6,074 nucleotides of DNA. Origin: Nanobdellati archaeon. Its GTDB lineage: Archaea; EX4484-52; JAADEF01. Position 1 is the first letter of the stretch, and every line of letters starts with the position of its first letter. Below are positions 1 through 5,892 of this stretch, piece after piece. Under the pieces are notes generated by a model. That model worked only from the letters and a program-made list of their open reading frames with translations, searched no databases and had not been told where the DNA came from. The position numbers and the translations under genes are program-made. Location of the stretch: NCBI GenBank assembly GCA_026997215.1, contig JALWJP010000054.1, positions 1 through 6,074 on the forward strand, given 5' to 3'.

Positions 1-22
1 TTTGGCTGCATTTTATTAGTTA

Positions 23-148
23 ATGGACGAGGACGTAGAAAAAAGTCTTAAATCTATTAGTGATAATGTTGAATGGTTGCTTAAAAAAGTAAAGTTAAGA
101 AGTGAAAGAATTGCTCCAGGAATTTATATAGAGGGAGAAAATGCTTAA
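23..148 (+). CDS. Hypothetical 41-residue protein at the head of the visible operon
   Basis: I do not recognise this short reading frame. It begins at the first ATG after an in-frame stop at 17-19 and encodes 41 residues. It is highly charged: residues 1-30 are rich in Lys, Glu, Asp, Ser and Leu and look like one amphipathic helix (DNVEWLLKKVKLRSE). A short tail, APGIYIEGENA, follows. No membrane segment or cysteine is present. Its last 8 bases overlap the start of rnp2, which suggests translational coupling. There is no clear Shine-Dalgarno site, but the ATG shares its first base with a TAA stop in another frame (21-23, ending ...HFIS). Coupling to an upstream gene ending there is therefore possible. 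An alternative upstream tail ending at the 17-19 TAG (...LAAFY) cannot be excluded. The packing and codon use look genuine, but the protein could be spurious. Confidence 0.5.
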   Translation: MDEDVEKSLKSISDNVEWLLKKVKLRSERIAPGIYIEGENA

Positions 149-428
149 GCCCAGTATGAGAGATAAAAAGAGATATGTGGCTGTTGAAAAAAGTAAGAAA
201 GACGTAGTTAAAATTTTTAAAAAGTGGTATGGTTTGAGGAATTTTGCAGATTCAAATTTAAAGAAGATCAAGGAATCGGAAGATATAGAAGTTTACCGAG
301 TAAAACCTCAATATGTTGAAAGGTTTAGAGTAGTATGTATGTTAGTCAATAAAAGGATATTTTTAGTGAGTGGTACTTTAAAGTCATTAAGAAAAAGAAT
401 GAAAGAGGAGCATGGCTATGATATTTGA
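141..428 (+). CDS. rnp2: RNase P protein component 2 (archaeal Pop5/Rnp2)
   Basis: This is the archaeal homologue of Pop5, a protein subunit of the RNase P ribonucleoprotein. In archaea it pairs with Rnp3 (Rpp30) to assist the catalytic RNA in removing 5' leaders from pre-tRNAs. Two family hallmarks are visible: an N-terminal RDKKRYVAVE strand (residues 7-16) and a C-terminal YVERFRVVCMLVN followed by VSGTLKSLRKR (58-86). Both closely resemble remembered Pyrococcus Rnp2 sequence. At 95 residues it is shorter than the usual roughly 110-125. The middle region and the loop before the VSGT motif are trimmed. The ATG at 141 is preceded by GAGGGAG with short spacing. A second in-frame ATG at 156 has no such site. 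The gene overlaps its upstream neighbour by 8 bases and the peptidase gene by 11. In many archaea rnp2 sits beside rnp3 and proteasome or exosome genes. Here the downstream partners are different. Confidence 0.87.
   Translation: MLKPSMRDKKRYVAVEKSKKDVVKIFKKWYGLRNFADSNLKKIKESEDIEVYRVKPQYVERFRVVCMLVNKRIFLVSGTLKSLRKRMKEEHGYDI
405..410 (+). promoter_or_regulatory. Shine-Dalgarno site that decides the prepilin peptidase start
   Basis: GAGGAG lies inside the end of rnp2. Two in-frame ATGs follow, at 412 and 418. The first is only one base from the site, while the second has a 7-base gap, the normal spacing. The start at 418 is therefore preferred, giving 289 rather than 291 residues. Confidence 0.6.
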
Positions 429-1287
429 ATATTTGTTTGTTGTAAATTTATTAGTATTTTTAGGGATAATAGCATATGAAGATTTAAAGACTTCTTTAAT
501 TAGCGATAAATATCCTTTATCTATGAGTATTGTAGCTTTTCTGCTTTATTTGTTATTTTGTTCTCTTTATCATAACTGCGAGCCTTTAATGTATGCGTTT
601 ATTGGAGGAATAATTTTTTTACTTATAGGTTATGCATTATATTATTTAGGACAATGGGGGGAAGGAGATGCTTTAGTTTTGGCAGCAACTATTTTTTCTT
701 TTCCTAAATTAGACCTTGTGTCTTTACATTATCCTACTTATACTTATTTTTGGTTTGTATTTTTTATTAACTTGTCTTTTGTAGGTGTGGTTTATTCTTT
801 AGCTTATACTTTAATTTATTCTTTGAAAAAACCATCTTTTTATAAAAACTTATTTTATCAAATGAAAAGATATTGGTTATTTTTATTCGCAGGAGAATCT
901 GCTTTTTTAATTTCTTATCTATTTCTTTATTTTTTTTACGGAATTAAAGAAACATTTATTTTTGGTTTATGGAGCATAGCTTATGCATTAATGTATTTTC
1001 TTTACTTTTTTGCTAAAACTGCAGATACCTATCTTTTTACCATTCACAAACCTTTAAAAGATGTGAAAGAAGGAGATACAGTTATGGGCGATTTTGAAAA
1101 AGCTCATTTTAAAGGTAAATTATTGGATGCCATTACTAAAGCAGATATTAAGAAACTTATTAAATCTTATGGTGAAAACTATAAAGTAGAGGTTAAAGAT
1201 ATGGTTAGATATGCTCCATCATTTTTACTTGCTGCTTTGCTAACCTTAATTGCAGGAGACAAACTTATTTGGTATTTGGTGAAATAA
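418..1287 (+). CDS. Archaeal A24 family prepilin peptidase (FlaK/EppA-like)
   Basis: This is a membrane aspartic protease that cuts the short leader from archaellins or type IV pilin-like precursors at the cytoplasmic face. Numbering from the ATG at 418 gives 289 residues. The first catalytic aspartate is D22 in AYEDLKTSLISD, just after the first membrane helix (3-20). The second is D84 in the GEGD motif (81-84), the family's GxGD signature. About eight hydrophobic segments are visible, near 34-51, 57-78, 85-96, 109-135, 152-175, 178-199 and 265-286. A soluble stretch at about 200-262 contains VKEGD, and it is followed by YAPSFLLAALLTL. This arrangement matches the C-terminal domain of archaeal A24 enzymes. 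The bacterial CxxC zinc pairs are absent. It is longer than typical FlaK or PibD (about 230). No pilin or archaellin gene is in the window, so its substrates are unknown. It overlaps rnp2 by 11 bases and the next gene by one. Confidence 0.85.
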   Translation: MIFEYLFVVNLLVFLGIIAYEDLKTSLISDKYPLSMSIVAFLLYLLFCSLYHNCEPLMYAFIGGIIFLLIGYALYYLGQWGEGDALVLAATIFSFPKLDLVSLHYPTYTYFWFVFFINLSFVGVVYSLAYTLIYSLKKPSFYKNLFYQMKRYWLFLFAGESAFLISYLFLYFFYGIKETFIFGLWSIAYALMYFLYFFAKTADTYLFTIHKPLKDVKEGDTVMGDFEKAHFKGKLLDAITKADIKKLIKSYGENYKVEVKDMVRYAPSFLLAALLTLIAGDKLIWYLVK

Positions 1288-1592
1288 TGATAGTGTTTAC
1301 TTCTATTGTTAATATTTTGGTTACTTTGATTTATTTTATATGGGGTTTAGAGTTTCCTCTTATTATAATCCTTTTATGGTTTTTACTTATTAAAGGGGGT
1401 GTATGTTTGCTATTGGATTTTTTTGTTGAAGAAGATTATAAGGATTTTTATTGTTATGTTGATTTCTTTACAGGATTAACAGTGTTATTAAGAGATTTTA
1501 ATTTTTTAAAAACCTATTTTACAGGTATAATGATATTAAGTTTTATTAAAGGTACTTATTATTTGATAAAGGAAGAGTTATTAGAGGATTAG
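1287..1592 (+). CDS. Small integral membrane protein with an apparent two-fold internal repeat, unknown function
   Basis: I do not recognise this 101-residue protein. The ATG at 1287 shares its A with the TAA of the peptidase gene (TAATG) and has GGTGA five bases upstream. An in-frame TTG at 1269 is a weaker choice. Four hydrophobic segments are visible at about 4-20, 23-46, 57-69 and 76-94, with an acidic turn (VEEDYKD, 47-53) in the middle. The halves resemble each other: V-N/D near the start of each (residues 8-9 and 58-59), then two hydrophobic stretches, then I-K-G followed by a hydrophobic tail (35-37 and 87-89). This suggests a duplicated two-helix unit. The position between a prepilin peptidase and topA, with coupled translation, suggests a membrane role, perhaps with the peptidase. 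That link is inference from position only. Confidence 0.72.
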   Translation: MIVFTSIVNILVTLIYFIWGLEFPLIIILLWFLLIKGGVCLLLDFFVEEDYKDFYCYVDFFTGLTVLLRDFNFLKTYFTGIMILSFIKGTYYLIKEELLED

Positions 1593-1597
1593 AGATC

Positions 1598-3673
1598 ATG
1601 GAAAAGGAATTGGTTATTGCAGAGAAACCTTCTGCTGCTAGGAAAATAGCCTTTGCTTTAAAGAATGCGTATGATTCTGCTTCTCTTCAAACCCTTAAAA
1701 TGGGGAAAGTTTCATATCATAAGATCTCTACTCAGGAAAAAGAAATTTATGTTGTTTCAGCAGTGGGTCATATGTTCGGATTAAAACAAAAGAATGCAGG
1801 CTTTAATTACCCTGTATTTGATGTAGAGTGGAGACCTTTATACGAAGTAGAAAAAAAAGCCTATTATGTAAAAGATTATTTGAAAGTTATTAAATCCTTG
1901 GGGAAGGGTGTAGATAATATAATAATTGCCACAGATTTTGATATAGAAGGGGAGACCATTGCTTATAATATTTTACGGTTTATTTTAAATACTACGTCTG
2001 CTAAAAGAATGAAATTCTCTACTATGACTATTGGAGAACTTAAACAGGCATATCTTTCACCTCTTGATAATTTATTGGAAAATGTAGCTAAAGCAGGTGA
2101 AACCCGCCATATTGTTGATTTTTATTTTGGAATTAATTTGAGTAGAAGTCTTATGTTTGCTATGAAAGCAGCAGGGAAGTTTAAAGTAATGAGTATTGGT
2201 AGGGTTCAGGGTCCTGCTTTAGCTATTCTAGCGGAGAGAGAGGAAGAAATAAAGCGCTTTACACCTGTACCTTATTGGAAAATAAGGTTATTAACTGAAG
2301 GAGGAATAGAAGCCTGGCATGTTAAAGGTAGAATATTTGATGAGAATCAAGCTATTCGTATTTTTAATAAAATAAAGAATGAAAAAGAAGGGGTGGTTTC
2401 GGAGGTTAAATTACAAGATAAAAAAATTATGCCTCCCCACCCTTTTAGTTTAACGGATTTACAAACAGAGGCTTATACAATTTTTAAGATTAGTCCTAAA
2501 GAGACTCAGGATATTGCTCAATTTTTGTATGAAAACGCGTGGATTAGCTATCCTCGTACTTCTTCTCAAAAATATCCTTCTCATTTACCTTTAAAATCGG
2601 TTTTAGATAAATTTGCAAAATCTTCTGATTATGGTGCTTTAGCTTTATCTTTGTTAAATGAGACTCAAGGTGTGCTTAAACCTCACAATGGTAAAAAAGA
2701 TGATGAGGCTCATCCTGCTATATACCCCACAGGAGAAATACCTCAAGGATTAAATAAAAAGCAAAAAGCCATTTATGATTTGATTGTGAAGAGATTTTTT
2801 GCTACCTTTTCGTCTTATGCTGTTAAAAGAGTGATGCATGTTAGTTTAGATGTAAAAGGAGAGTTATTTGCATTTGAGGGATCTAAAATTATAGAGGAAG
2901 GATGGATGAAATATTATGCTCCTTATGTGAAATTAGAAGATACCTTACCCTCTGACATTGAAAAAGGTATGGTAGTGCCTCTCAAGAAAATAGAACTAGT
3001 TAAAAAGGAAACCAAACCTCCAAGTCGTTATAGTCCTGCAGGTATTATTAAAGAATTAGAAAAAAGGAAATTGGGAACAAAAGCGACACGTGCAGTAGTT
3101 ATTGAGAACTTGTATAAAAGAGGTTATATTAGAGGTCAAAGGTCTATAGAAGTTACAGAACTTGGTATGAAAGTTTATAAAATGATGAAGGAGCATATTC
3201 CGGAGATTATATCTGAAAAAATGACACGGAAATTAGAAGAGGAATTAGAAGGAATAGAAAAGGGAAAGACGTTGCCTGAAAAAGTATTAAATGATGCAAA
3301 AAATCAAATAATTGAGGTTGTTGAGAAAATAAAACCCAAAGAAAAAGAAATAGGGGAGGAGTTATTAAAAGCAGAAAAAAATGATGTTAAAAAACATAAT
3401 TTTGTAGGTATATGCCCTTCTTGTGGATCGGATCTGGTAGTTAAAGTATCGAAAAATAAAAAAAGATTTGTGGGATGCGTGAATTACCCTTCTTGTAATT
3501 ATACTTTACCTTTGCCTCAAGTTGGTAATCTGATTTTTACTCAGGAGAAATGTGATGTTTGCGATACTTATATGGTTGAAATTAGAAATAAAAGATCTCG
3601 AATTAAAGGGTGTTTGAATCCAGAATGTGAAAATAGTTGGTATAAAAAAATAAAGAAGAATAATAAGGGTTAA
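1598..3673 (+). CDS. topA: DNA topoisomerase I (type IA, archaeal, two zinc ribbons)
   Basis: This enzyme relaxes negatively supercoiled DNA by passing one strand through a transient 5'-phosphotyrosine break. All core motifs are present in its 691 residues. The Toprim domain starts with LVIAEKPSAA (E9 acidic catalytic residue) and contains DFDIEGE (D113, D115, E117). Next come ETRHIVDFYFGINLSR (169-183), SIGRVQGPAL (199-208), PPHPFSLTDLQTEA (279-292) and the active-site WISYPRTSS with nucleophile Y318 and R320. HPAIYPTG (372-379) and the KLGTKATRA region (491-499) follow. The C-terminus carries two four-cysteine zinc ribbons: C606, C609, C627, C633 and C652, C655, C672, C677. The length is normal for archaeal topoisomerase I. 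There is no helicase domain, so this is not reverse gyrase. The ATG lies 5 bases after the previous stop with only a weak ribosome site (AGAGATC), consistent with coupling. The 3' end overlaps the convergent DUF4870 gene by 4 bases. Confidence 0.95.
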   Translation: MEKELVIAEKPSAARKIAFALKNAYDSASLQTLKMGKVSYHKISTQEKEIYVVSAVGHMFGLKQKNAGFNYPVFDVEWRPLYEVEKKAYYVKDYLKVIKSLGKGVDNIIIATDFDIEGETIAYNILRFILNTTSAKRMKFSTMTIGELKQAYLSPLDNLLENVAKAGETRHIVDFYFGINLSRSLMFAMKAAGKFKVMSIGRVQGPALAILAEREEEIKRFTPVPYWKIRLLTEGGIEAWHVKGRIFDENQAIRIFNKIKNEKEGVVSEVKLQDKKIMPPHPFSLTDLQTEAYTIFKISPKETQDIAQFLYENAWISYPRTSSQKYPSHLPLKSVLDKFAKSSDYGALALSLLNETQGVLKPHNGKKDDEAHPAIYPTGEIPQGLNKKQKAIYDLIVKRFFATFSSYAVKRVMHVSLDVKGELFAFEGSKIIEEGWMKYYAPYVKLEDTLPSDIEKGMVVPLKKIELVKKETKPPSRYSPAGIIKELEKRKLGTKATRAVVIENLYKRGYIRGQRSIEVTELGMKVYKMMKEHIPEIISEKMTRKLEEELEGIEKGKTLPEKVLNDAKNQIIEVVEKIKPKEKEIGEELLKAEKNDVKKHNFVGICPSCGSDLVVKVSKNKKRFVGCVNYPSCNYTLPLPQVGNLIFTQEKCDVCDTYMVEIRNKRSRIKGCLNPECENSWYKKIKKNNKG

Positions 3674-4035
3674 GCAAGCTTCTCTGCATATTTGCCTGCT
3701 AAAGGTAGTTTGAATTTCTCATGTTGTGCTGCTTTTATGATGAGAAGGATCCATACTATTAACCCACCTATGGAGATTAAAATACTTACTAAGGAAACTA
3801 ATAATGATACTAATATTCCTACTATAGGTATGAATGCTAAAGTATGAACAAGTATTAGATTTATTATATGTATTGCTGTTAAAGTTCCAAACACAATTAT
3901 TGATTGCCATGCATGAAATCTTACAAATTTATTTTTCTTTTCAGCTAACACGAATATTAAACCTGTTATCCATCCTAATACATAACTTAAAGCTGCTGCC
4001 ACATTTTCTTCTAAACCAGTGTCTGTTTTAGCCAT
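3670..4035 (-). CDS. DUF4870 family (Tic20-like) small membrane protein
   Basis: This 121-residue protein belongs to the DUF4870 family, whose biochemical role is not established. The family pattern is clear: GLEENVAAALSYVLGWITGLIF (residues 7-28), then the signature KNKFVRFHAWQS (34-45). A hydrophobic block at about 46-101 probably forms two or three helices. It ends with KLPLAGKYAEKLA, as these proteins usually do. TM1 is about residues 13-31. No signal peptide or cysteines are seen. The first ATG is strongly supported by GGAGGAGGT four bases upstream. The gene faces topA and overlaps its stop by 4 bases. It diverges from the GH57 gene across a 69-base gap and is probably transcribed alone. 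A frame-shifted antisense reading and a + strand reading inside this gene are shadows. Confidence 0.85.
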   Translation of the reverse strand: MAKTDTGLEENVAAALSYVLGWITGLIFVLAEKKNKFVRFHAWQSIIVFGTLTAIHIINLILVHTLAFIPIVGILVSLLVSLVSILISIGGLIVWILLIIKAAQHEKFKLPLAGKYAEKLA

Positions 4036-4039
4036 AGTT

Positions 4040-4048
4040 ACCTCCTCC
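4040..4048 (-). promoter_or_regulatory. Strong Shine-Dalgarno site for the DUF4870 gene
   Basis: On the minus strand the sequence reads GGAGGAGGT, then AACT, then ATG. This is close to a full complement of the archaeal 16S rRNA 3' tail and is the best ribosome binding site in the window. It fixes the start of the DUF4870 gene and contrasts with the divergent GH57 gene, which has no such site. Confidence 0.8.
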
Positions 4049-4075
4049 GTTTTAATTTTAATAGAGGTAGTAATC

Positions 4076-4083
4076 TTTAAAAA
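4076..4083. promoter_or_regulatory. Candidate archaeal TATA box in the divergent intergenic region
   Basis: TTTAAAAA is centred about 26 bases before the GH57 ATG at 4105, the normal distance from a TATA box to the transcription start in archaea. This predicts a leaderless GH57 mRNA starting at or next to its ATG. The core TTTAAA is palindromic, so the same element could also serve leftward. A start near 4054 would give the DUF4870 mRNA a leader of about 19 bases holding its Shine-Dalgarno site. The AT-rich stretch at 4050-4063 is an alternative element. The rightward use is better supported than the leftward use. Confidence 0.5.
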
Positions 4084-4104
4084 TGTTGAAAACCAAACAA
4101 TTTT

Positions 4105-5379
4105 ATGCCTTTAATACAATTTTATTTCGAGGTGCATCAGCCCAGAAGGCTCTATCCCGGTCATGTTCTAAATGTTAAAGATGTGAGGGATTTAGAGGAT
4201 TTAGAAAAAAAACTTTTTGATGATGGTAAAAATAAAGAAGTGCTAAATAAAGTTGCTAATAAATGCTATATTCCTATGAACTCTTTATTATTAGATTTAC
4301 TAGATGAGCATAAAGAATTCAAATTCTCTTTTTCTATAACTGGTGTGCTATTAGAGCAGTTAGAGCGCTATAATCGAGATGCTTTAGAGTTGTTTAGGCA
4401 AATGGCTCAGCATAAAAATGTAGAGGTCTTATCAGAAACTTATTTTCATAGTCTTGCTAGTTTTTGGGGTATGGGTACAGAGAGACAGGAGTTTGAAGAG
4501 CAAGTTTTTATGCAGTTAGATGCTTTAAGGAGTTTTTTTGGAGTTAGAGATGTTATTACTTTTAGAAATACAGAGCTTCTTTATAACAATAGTATTGCAA
4601 AGACAGTAGAGAAATTAGGATTCAAGGCTATGTTATTAGAAGGAATAGAGTGGATAATGCAAGGTAGAAGTCCTAATTTCTTATATAAAGCACATGATTC
4701 TAATTTAATAATCTTTCCAAGAAATTATGCTCTTAGTGATGATGTTGCTTATAGATTCTCTGCTCGTTGGTTTTCTGAATGGCCTTTAACTGCTGATAAA
4801 TATGCATCGTGGCTTGCTGCTACGCCAGGTGAAGTAATAAACTTGTTTATGGACTATGAAACTTTTGGAGAACATCAATGGGCAGATACAGGTATTTTTG
4901 AGTTTATGAGACATTTGCCTAAGGAAGTGGAAAAGTATGAGAATTTGAAGTTTGGGACTTTTAGAGAAAGTTTGGAATTGTTTAAGCCGTTAGATGAGAT
5001 TTATGTGGATGATTTGTATACCGTTTCATGGGCGGATCTTGAGAGAGACCCTTCTGCGTGGTTGGGTAATGATATGCAAAGATATGCTTTTGAAGAGCTA
5101 AAGAGAGTGGGAGAGTTATTGAGTTTATTAAAAGGAACACCTCATTATGATAAAGCTATGAGGATTTGGAGGTATTTGCAAACATCCGATCATCTTTATT
5201 ATATGTCAACAAAGAATTGGGCGGATGGTGATGTTCACAAATATTTTAGTCCTTATAATACCCCTCATGATGCTTTTGAGGCTCTAATAAAAGCAACAAC
5301 TTCTTTAAAGTTATTGGTTAAGAGAATAGGTGAGAATAATGGATTATTGGGTGCTAGAAGATTCTTTAATAATTTTTAA
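4105..5379 (+). CDS. Glycoside hydrolase family 57, alpha-amylase type
   Basis: This is a probable intracellular alpha-glucan hydrolase acting on starch, glycogen or maltodextrin by a retaining mechanism. The five conserved GH57 regions can be followed in its 424 residues: FEVHQP (8-13), ITGVLLEQL (78-86), FRNTELLYN (153-161) with E157 as predicted nucleophile, LFMDYETFGEHQW (247-259) with D250 as predicted acid/base, and SDHLYYMSTK (361-370). Wording such as NTELLYNN and DYETFGEH resembles archaeal enzymes like Methanocaldococcus MJ1611 (from memory). There is no signal peptide or membrane helix. The length is close to that of single-domain family members. No Shine-Dalgarno site precedes the ATG, and a TATA-like box 26 bases upstream suggests a leaderless transcript. 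The 3' end overlaps a small gene by 41 bases. Substrate specificity (amylase, pullulanase or glucanotransferase) cannot be fixed from sequence alone. Confidence 0.9.
   Translation: MPLIQFYFEVHQPRRLYPGHVLNVKDVRDLEDLEKKLFDDGKNKEVLNKVANKCYIPMNSLLLDLLDEHKEFKFSFSITGVLLEQLERYNRDALELFRQMAQHKNVEVLSETYFHSLASFWGMGTERQEFEEQVFMQLDALRSFFGVRDVITFRNTELLYNNSIAKTVEKLGFKAMLLEGIEWIMQGRSPNFLYKAHDSNLIIFPRNYALSDDVAYRFSARWFSEWPLTADKYASWLAATPGEVINLFMDYETFGEHQWADTGIFEFMRHLPKEVEKYENLKFGTFRESLELFKPLDEIYVDDLYTVSWADLERDPSAWLGNDMQRYAFEELKRVGELLSLLKGTPHYDKAMRIWRYLQTSDHLYYMSTKNWADGDVHKYFSPYNTPHDAFEALIKATTSLKLLVKRIGENNGLLGARRFFNNF
5328..5333 (+). promoter_or_regulatory. Ribosome binding site for the overlapping small gene, inside the GH57 gene
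   Basis: AGGTGA precedes the ATG at 5339 with a 5-base gap, which supports real translation initiation within the last 14 codons of the GH57 gene. A GTG at 5330 in the same frame lies within this site and is therefore an unlikely start. Confidence 0.55.
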
Positions 5380-5629
5380 AATCGATAATTTAGTTTCTAA
5401 CATTTTAGTTATAGTTCATGATGAAGAAGGTCAGAAAATTAATACGTTAATGTTTCAAAACAACTACTTTTATGCTTATGGTTCTAAGGATGTAGTAAAG
5501 GTAGGTTTAATAAAGGATCTAGGAAGAGGATTTTACGCAATGCCTGTTGATAGATTACCTGATAAAATAGAGATTATGTTATTTAATGAGAATGGCAATA
5601 TTAAAGAAAGAAAGGAAATAATTTTTTAA
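5339..5629 (+). CDS. Small beta-rich protein of unknown function, overlapping the GH57 gene
   Basis: I do not recognise this 96-residue protein. The ATG at 5339 is chosen because AGGTGA lies 5 bases upstream. The sequence alternates short hydrophobic strands with polar turns: SLIIFKIDN (9-17), NILVIVHDEEG (21-31), INTLMFQNN (34-42), VVKVGLIKD (52-60), GRGFYAMPV (62-70), and KIEIMLFNENGNIK (76-89). This is typical of a small all-beta domain. It has no cysteines, membrane helix or signal peptide. It overlaps the end of the GH57 gene by 41 bases in the +1 frame, so the two are probably co-translated. A separately encoded carbohydrate-binding or regulatory partner of the amylase is conceivable, but no glycan-binding motif is visible. 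Loss of one base in the TTTTT run at 5373-5377 would fuse the two proteins, so a split gene is the main alternative. Confidence 0.7.
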   Translation: MDYWVLEDSLIIFKIDNLVSNILVIVHDEEGQKINTLMFQNNYFYAYGSKDVVKVGLIKDLGRGFYAMPVDRLPDKIEIMLFNENGNIKERKEIIF

Positions 5630-5630
5630 A
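5622..5630 (+). promoter_or_regulatory. Possible TATA box for tRNA-Arg
   Basis: TTTTTTAAA is centred about 32 bases before the first base of mature tRNA-Arg. That fits a transcript with a leader of a few bases, later removed by RNase P. It overlaps the stop codon of the preceding gene, whose DNA is AT-rich anyway, so the call is weak. A T-rich stretch at 5638-5645 (TTCTTTTC) between them could end the upstream transcript. Confidence 0.3.
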
Positions 5631-5658
5631 CTCATAATTCTTTTCTATATTAGTGTGT

Positions 5659-5732
5659 GGGCCCGTAACTCAGCTTGGTAGAGTGCTCGGCTTCGGACCG
5701 AGTTGTCGTGGGTTCAAATCCCACCGGGCTCG
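5659..5732 (+). tRNA. tRNA-Arg(TCG), reads CGA-type codons
   Basis: A complete intronless cloverleaf can be drawn. The acceptor stem is GGGCCCG with CGGGCTC (7 pairs, one G-U), with T8 and A9. The D stem is ACTC/GAGT (5668-5671 with 5681-5684) around a GG-containing loop. The anticodon stem is CTCGG/CCGAG with the 7-base loop CTTCGGA, placing anticodon TCG at 5693-5695. A 5-base variable region precedes the T stem GTGGG/CCCAC with the loop TTCAAAT. The discriminator base is G at 5732 and CCA is not encoded. C35, the main arginine identity base, is present. The stems are much richer in G and C than nearby genes. Confidence 0.95.
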
Positions 5733-5736
5733 TAGC

Positions 5737-5891
5737 GGGAAATCCTTCCCTGCACCCTGGAGCGACATGCGCTTCGCTACGCTTCGCTTAGTCGCTAATG
5801 CTCGCTTACGCTCGCAAAAAATATTTCTTACACTTTTAAACTATCATTTTGCTAAAAGCAAGACAATGGCTCCCAGAAGGAAGGGGTTCCC
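5737..5891. repeat. Possible imperfect inverted-repeat pair framing the inter-tRNA region
   Basis: This is part of the 186-base stretch (5733-5918) between the two tRNAs, which contains no convincing gene. The left arm is GGGAAATCCTTCCC (5737-5750). Its reverse complement matches the right arm AGGAAGGGGTTCCC (5878-5891) at 11 of 14 positions, and the following G also matches. A further GCTCC lies on the inner side of both arms (minus strand 5763-5759, plus strand 5869-5873) after a 4-base length difference. Each arm is itself a small palindrome, which inflates the similarity. Between the arms lie a GC-rich repeat array and an A/T-rich segment. No transposase and no convincing target duplication are seen. 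It could be a MITE-like or REP-like element, or chance. Confidence 0.3.
5771..5815. repeat. Degenerate tandem array of about 10-base GC-rich units
   Basis: Four and a half units follow one another: GCTTCGCTAC, GCTTCGCTTA, GTCGCTAAT, GCTCGCTTAC, GCTCGC. The third unit is 9 bases. The stretch 5733-5815 is 59% G+C by my count (49 of 83), against AT-rich neighbouring genes. Read on the minus strand, the first two units give GCGAAGC, the sequence known to form an unusually stable DNA mini-hairpin. AGCGAC (5761-5766) and GTCGCT (5791-5796) could also pair over the first two units. Function is unknown. Confidence 0.65.
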
Positions 5892-5892
5892 G

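Noticed and set aside
1269..1286. TTG start extending the small membrane protein by 6 residues
   Set aside because: The ATG at 1287 forms a standard TAATG overlap with the previous stop and has GGTGA at the correct distance.
1598..3673. Topoisomerase gene as reverse gyrase or topoisomerase III
   Set aside because: There is no helicase domain at the N-terminus and the gene starts directly with the Toprim domain. Two C-terminal zinc ribbons fit archaeal topoisomerase I better than topoisomerase III.
3719..3910. Minus-strand frame of 63 codons inside the DUF4870 gene
   Set aside because: It is a shifted-frame shadow of a clearly conserved family protein, rich in Asn and Ser as expected for an off-frame reading of AT-rich DNA.
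3834..4031. Plus-strand frame of 65 codons opposite the DUF4870 gene
   Set aside because: It is antisense to a well supported gene. The hydrophobic residues mirror the membrane helices on the other strand, and it has no ribosome site or family match.
5330..5338. GTG start for the beta-rich protein
   Set aside because: The GTG is part of the AGGTGA ribosome site for the ATG at 5339, so it is unlikely to be a start itself.
5735..5753. Hairpin GGGAA/TTCCC as a terminator for tRNA-Arg
   Set aside because: The stem is only 5 pairs and no T-run follows, so it does not look like a known archaeal terminator. It was kept only as one arm of the possible inverted repeat.
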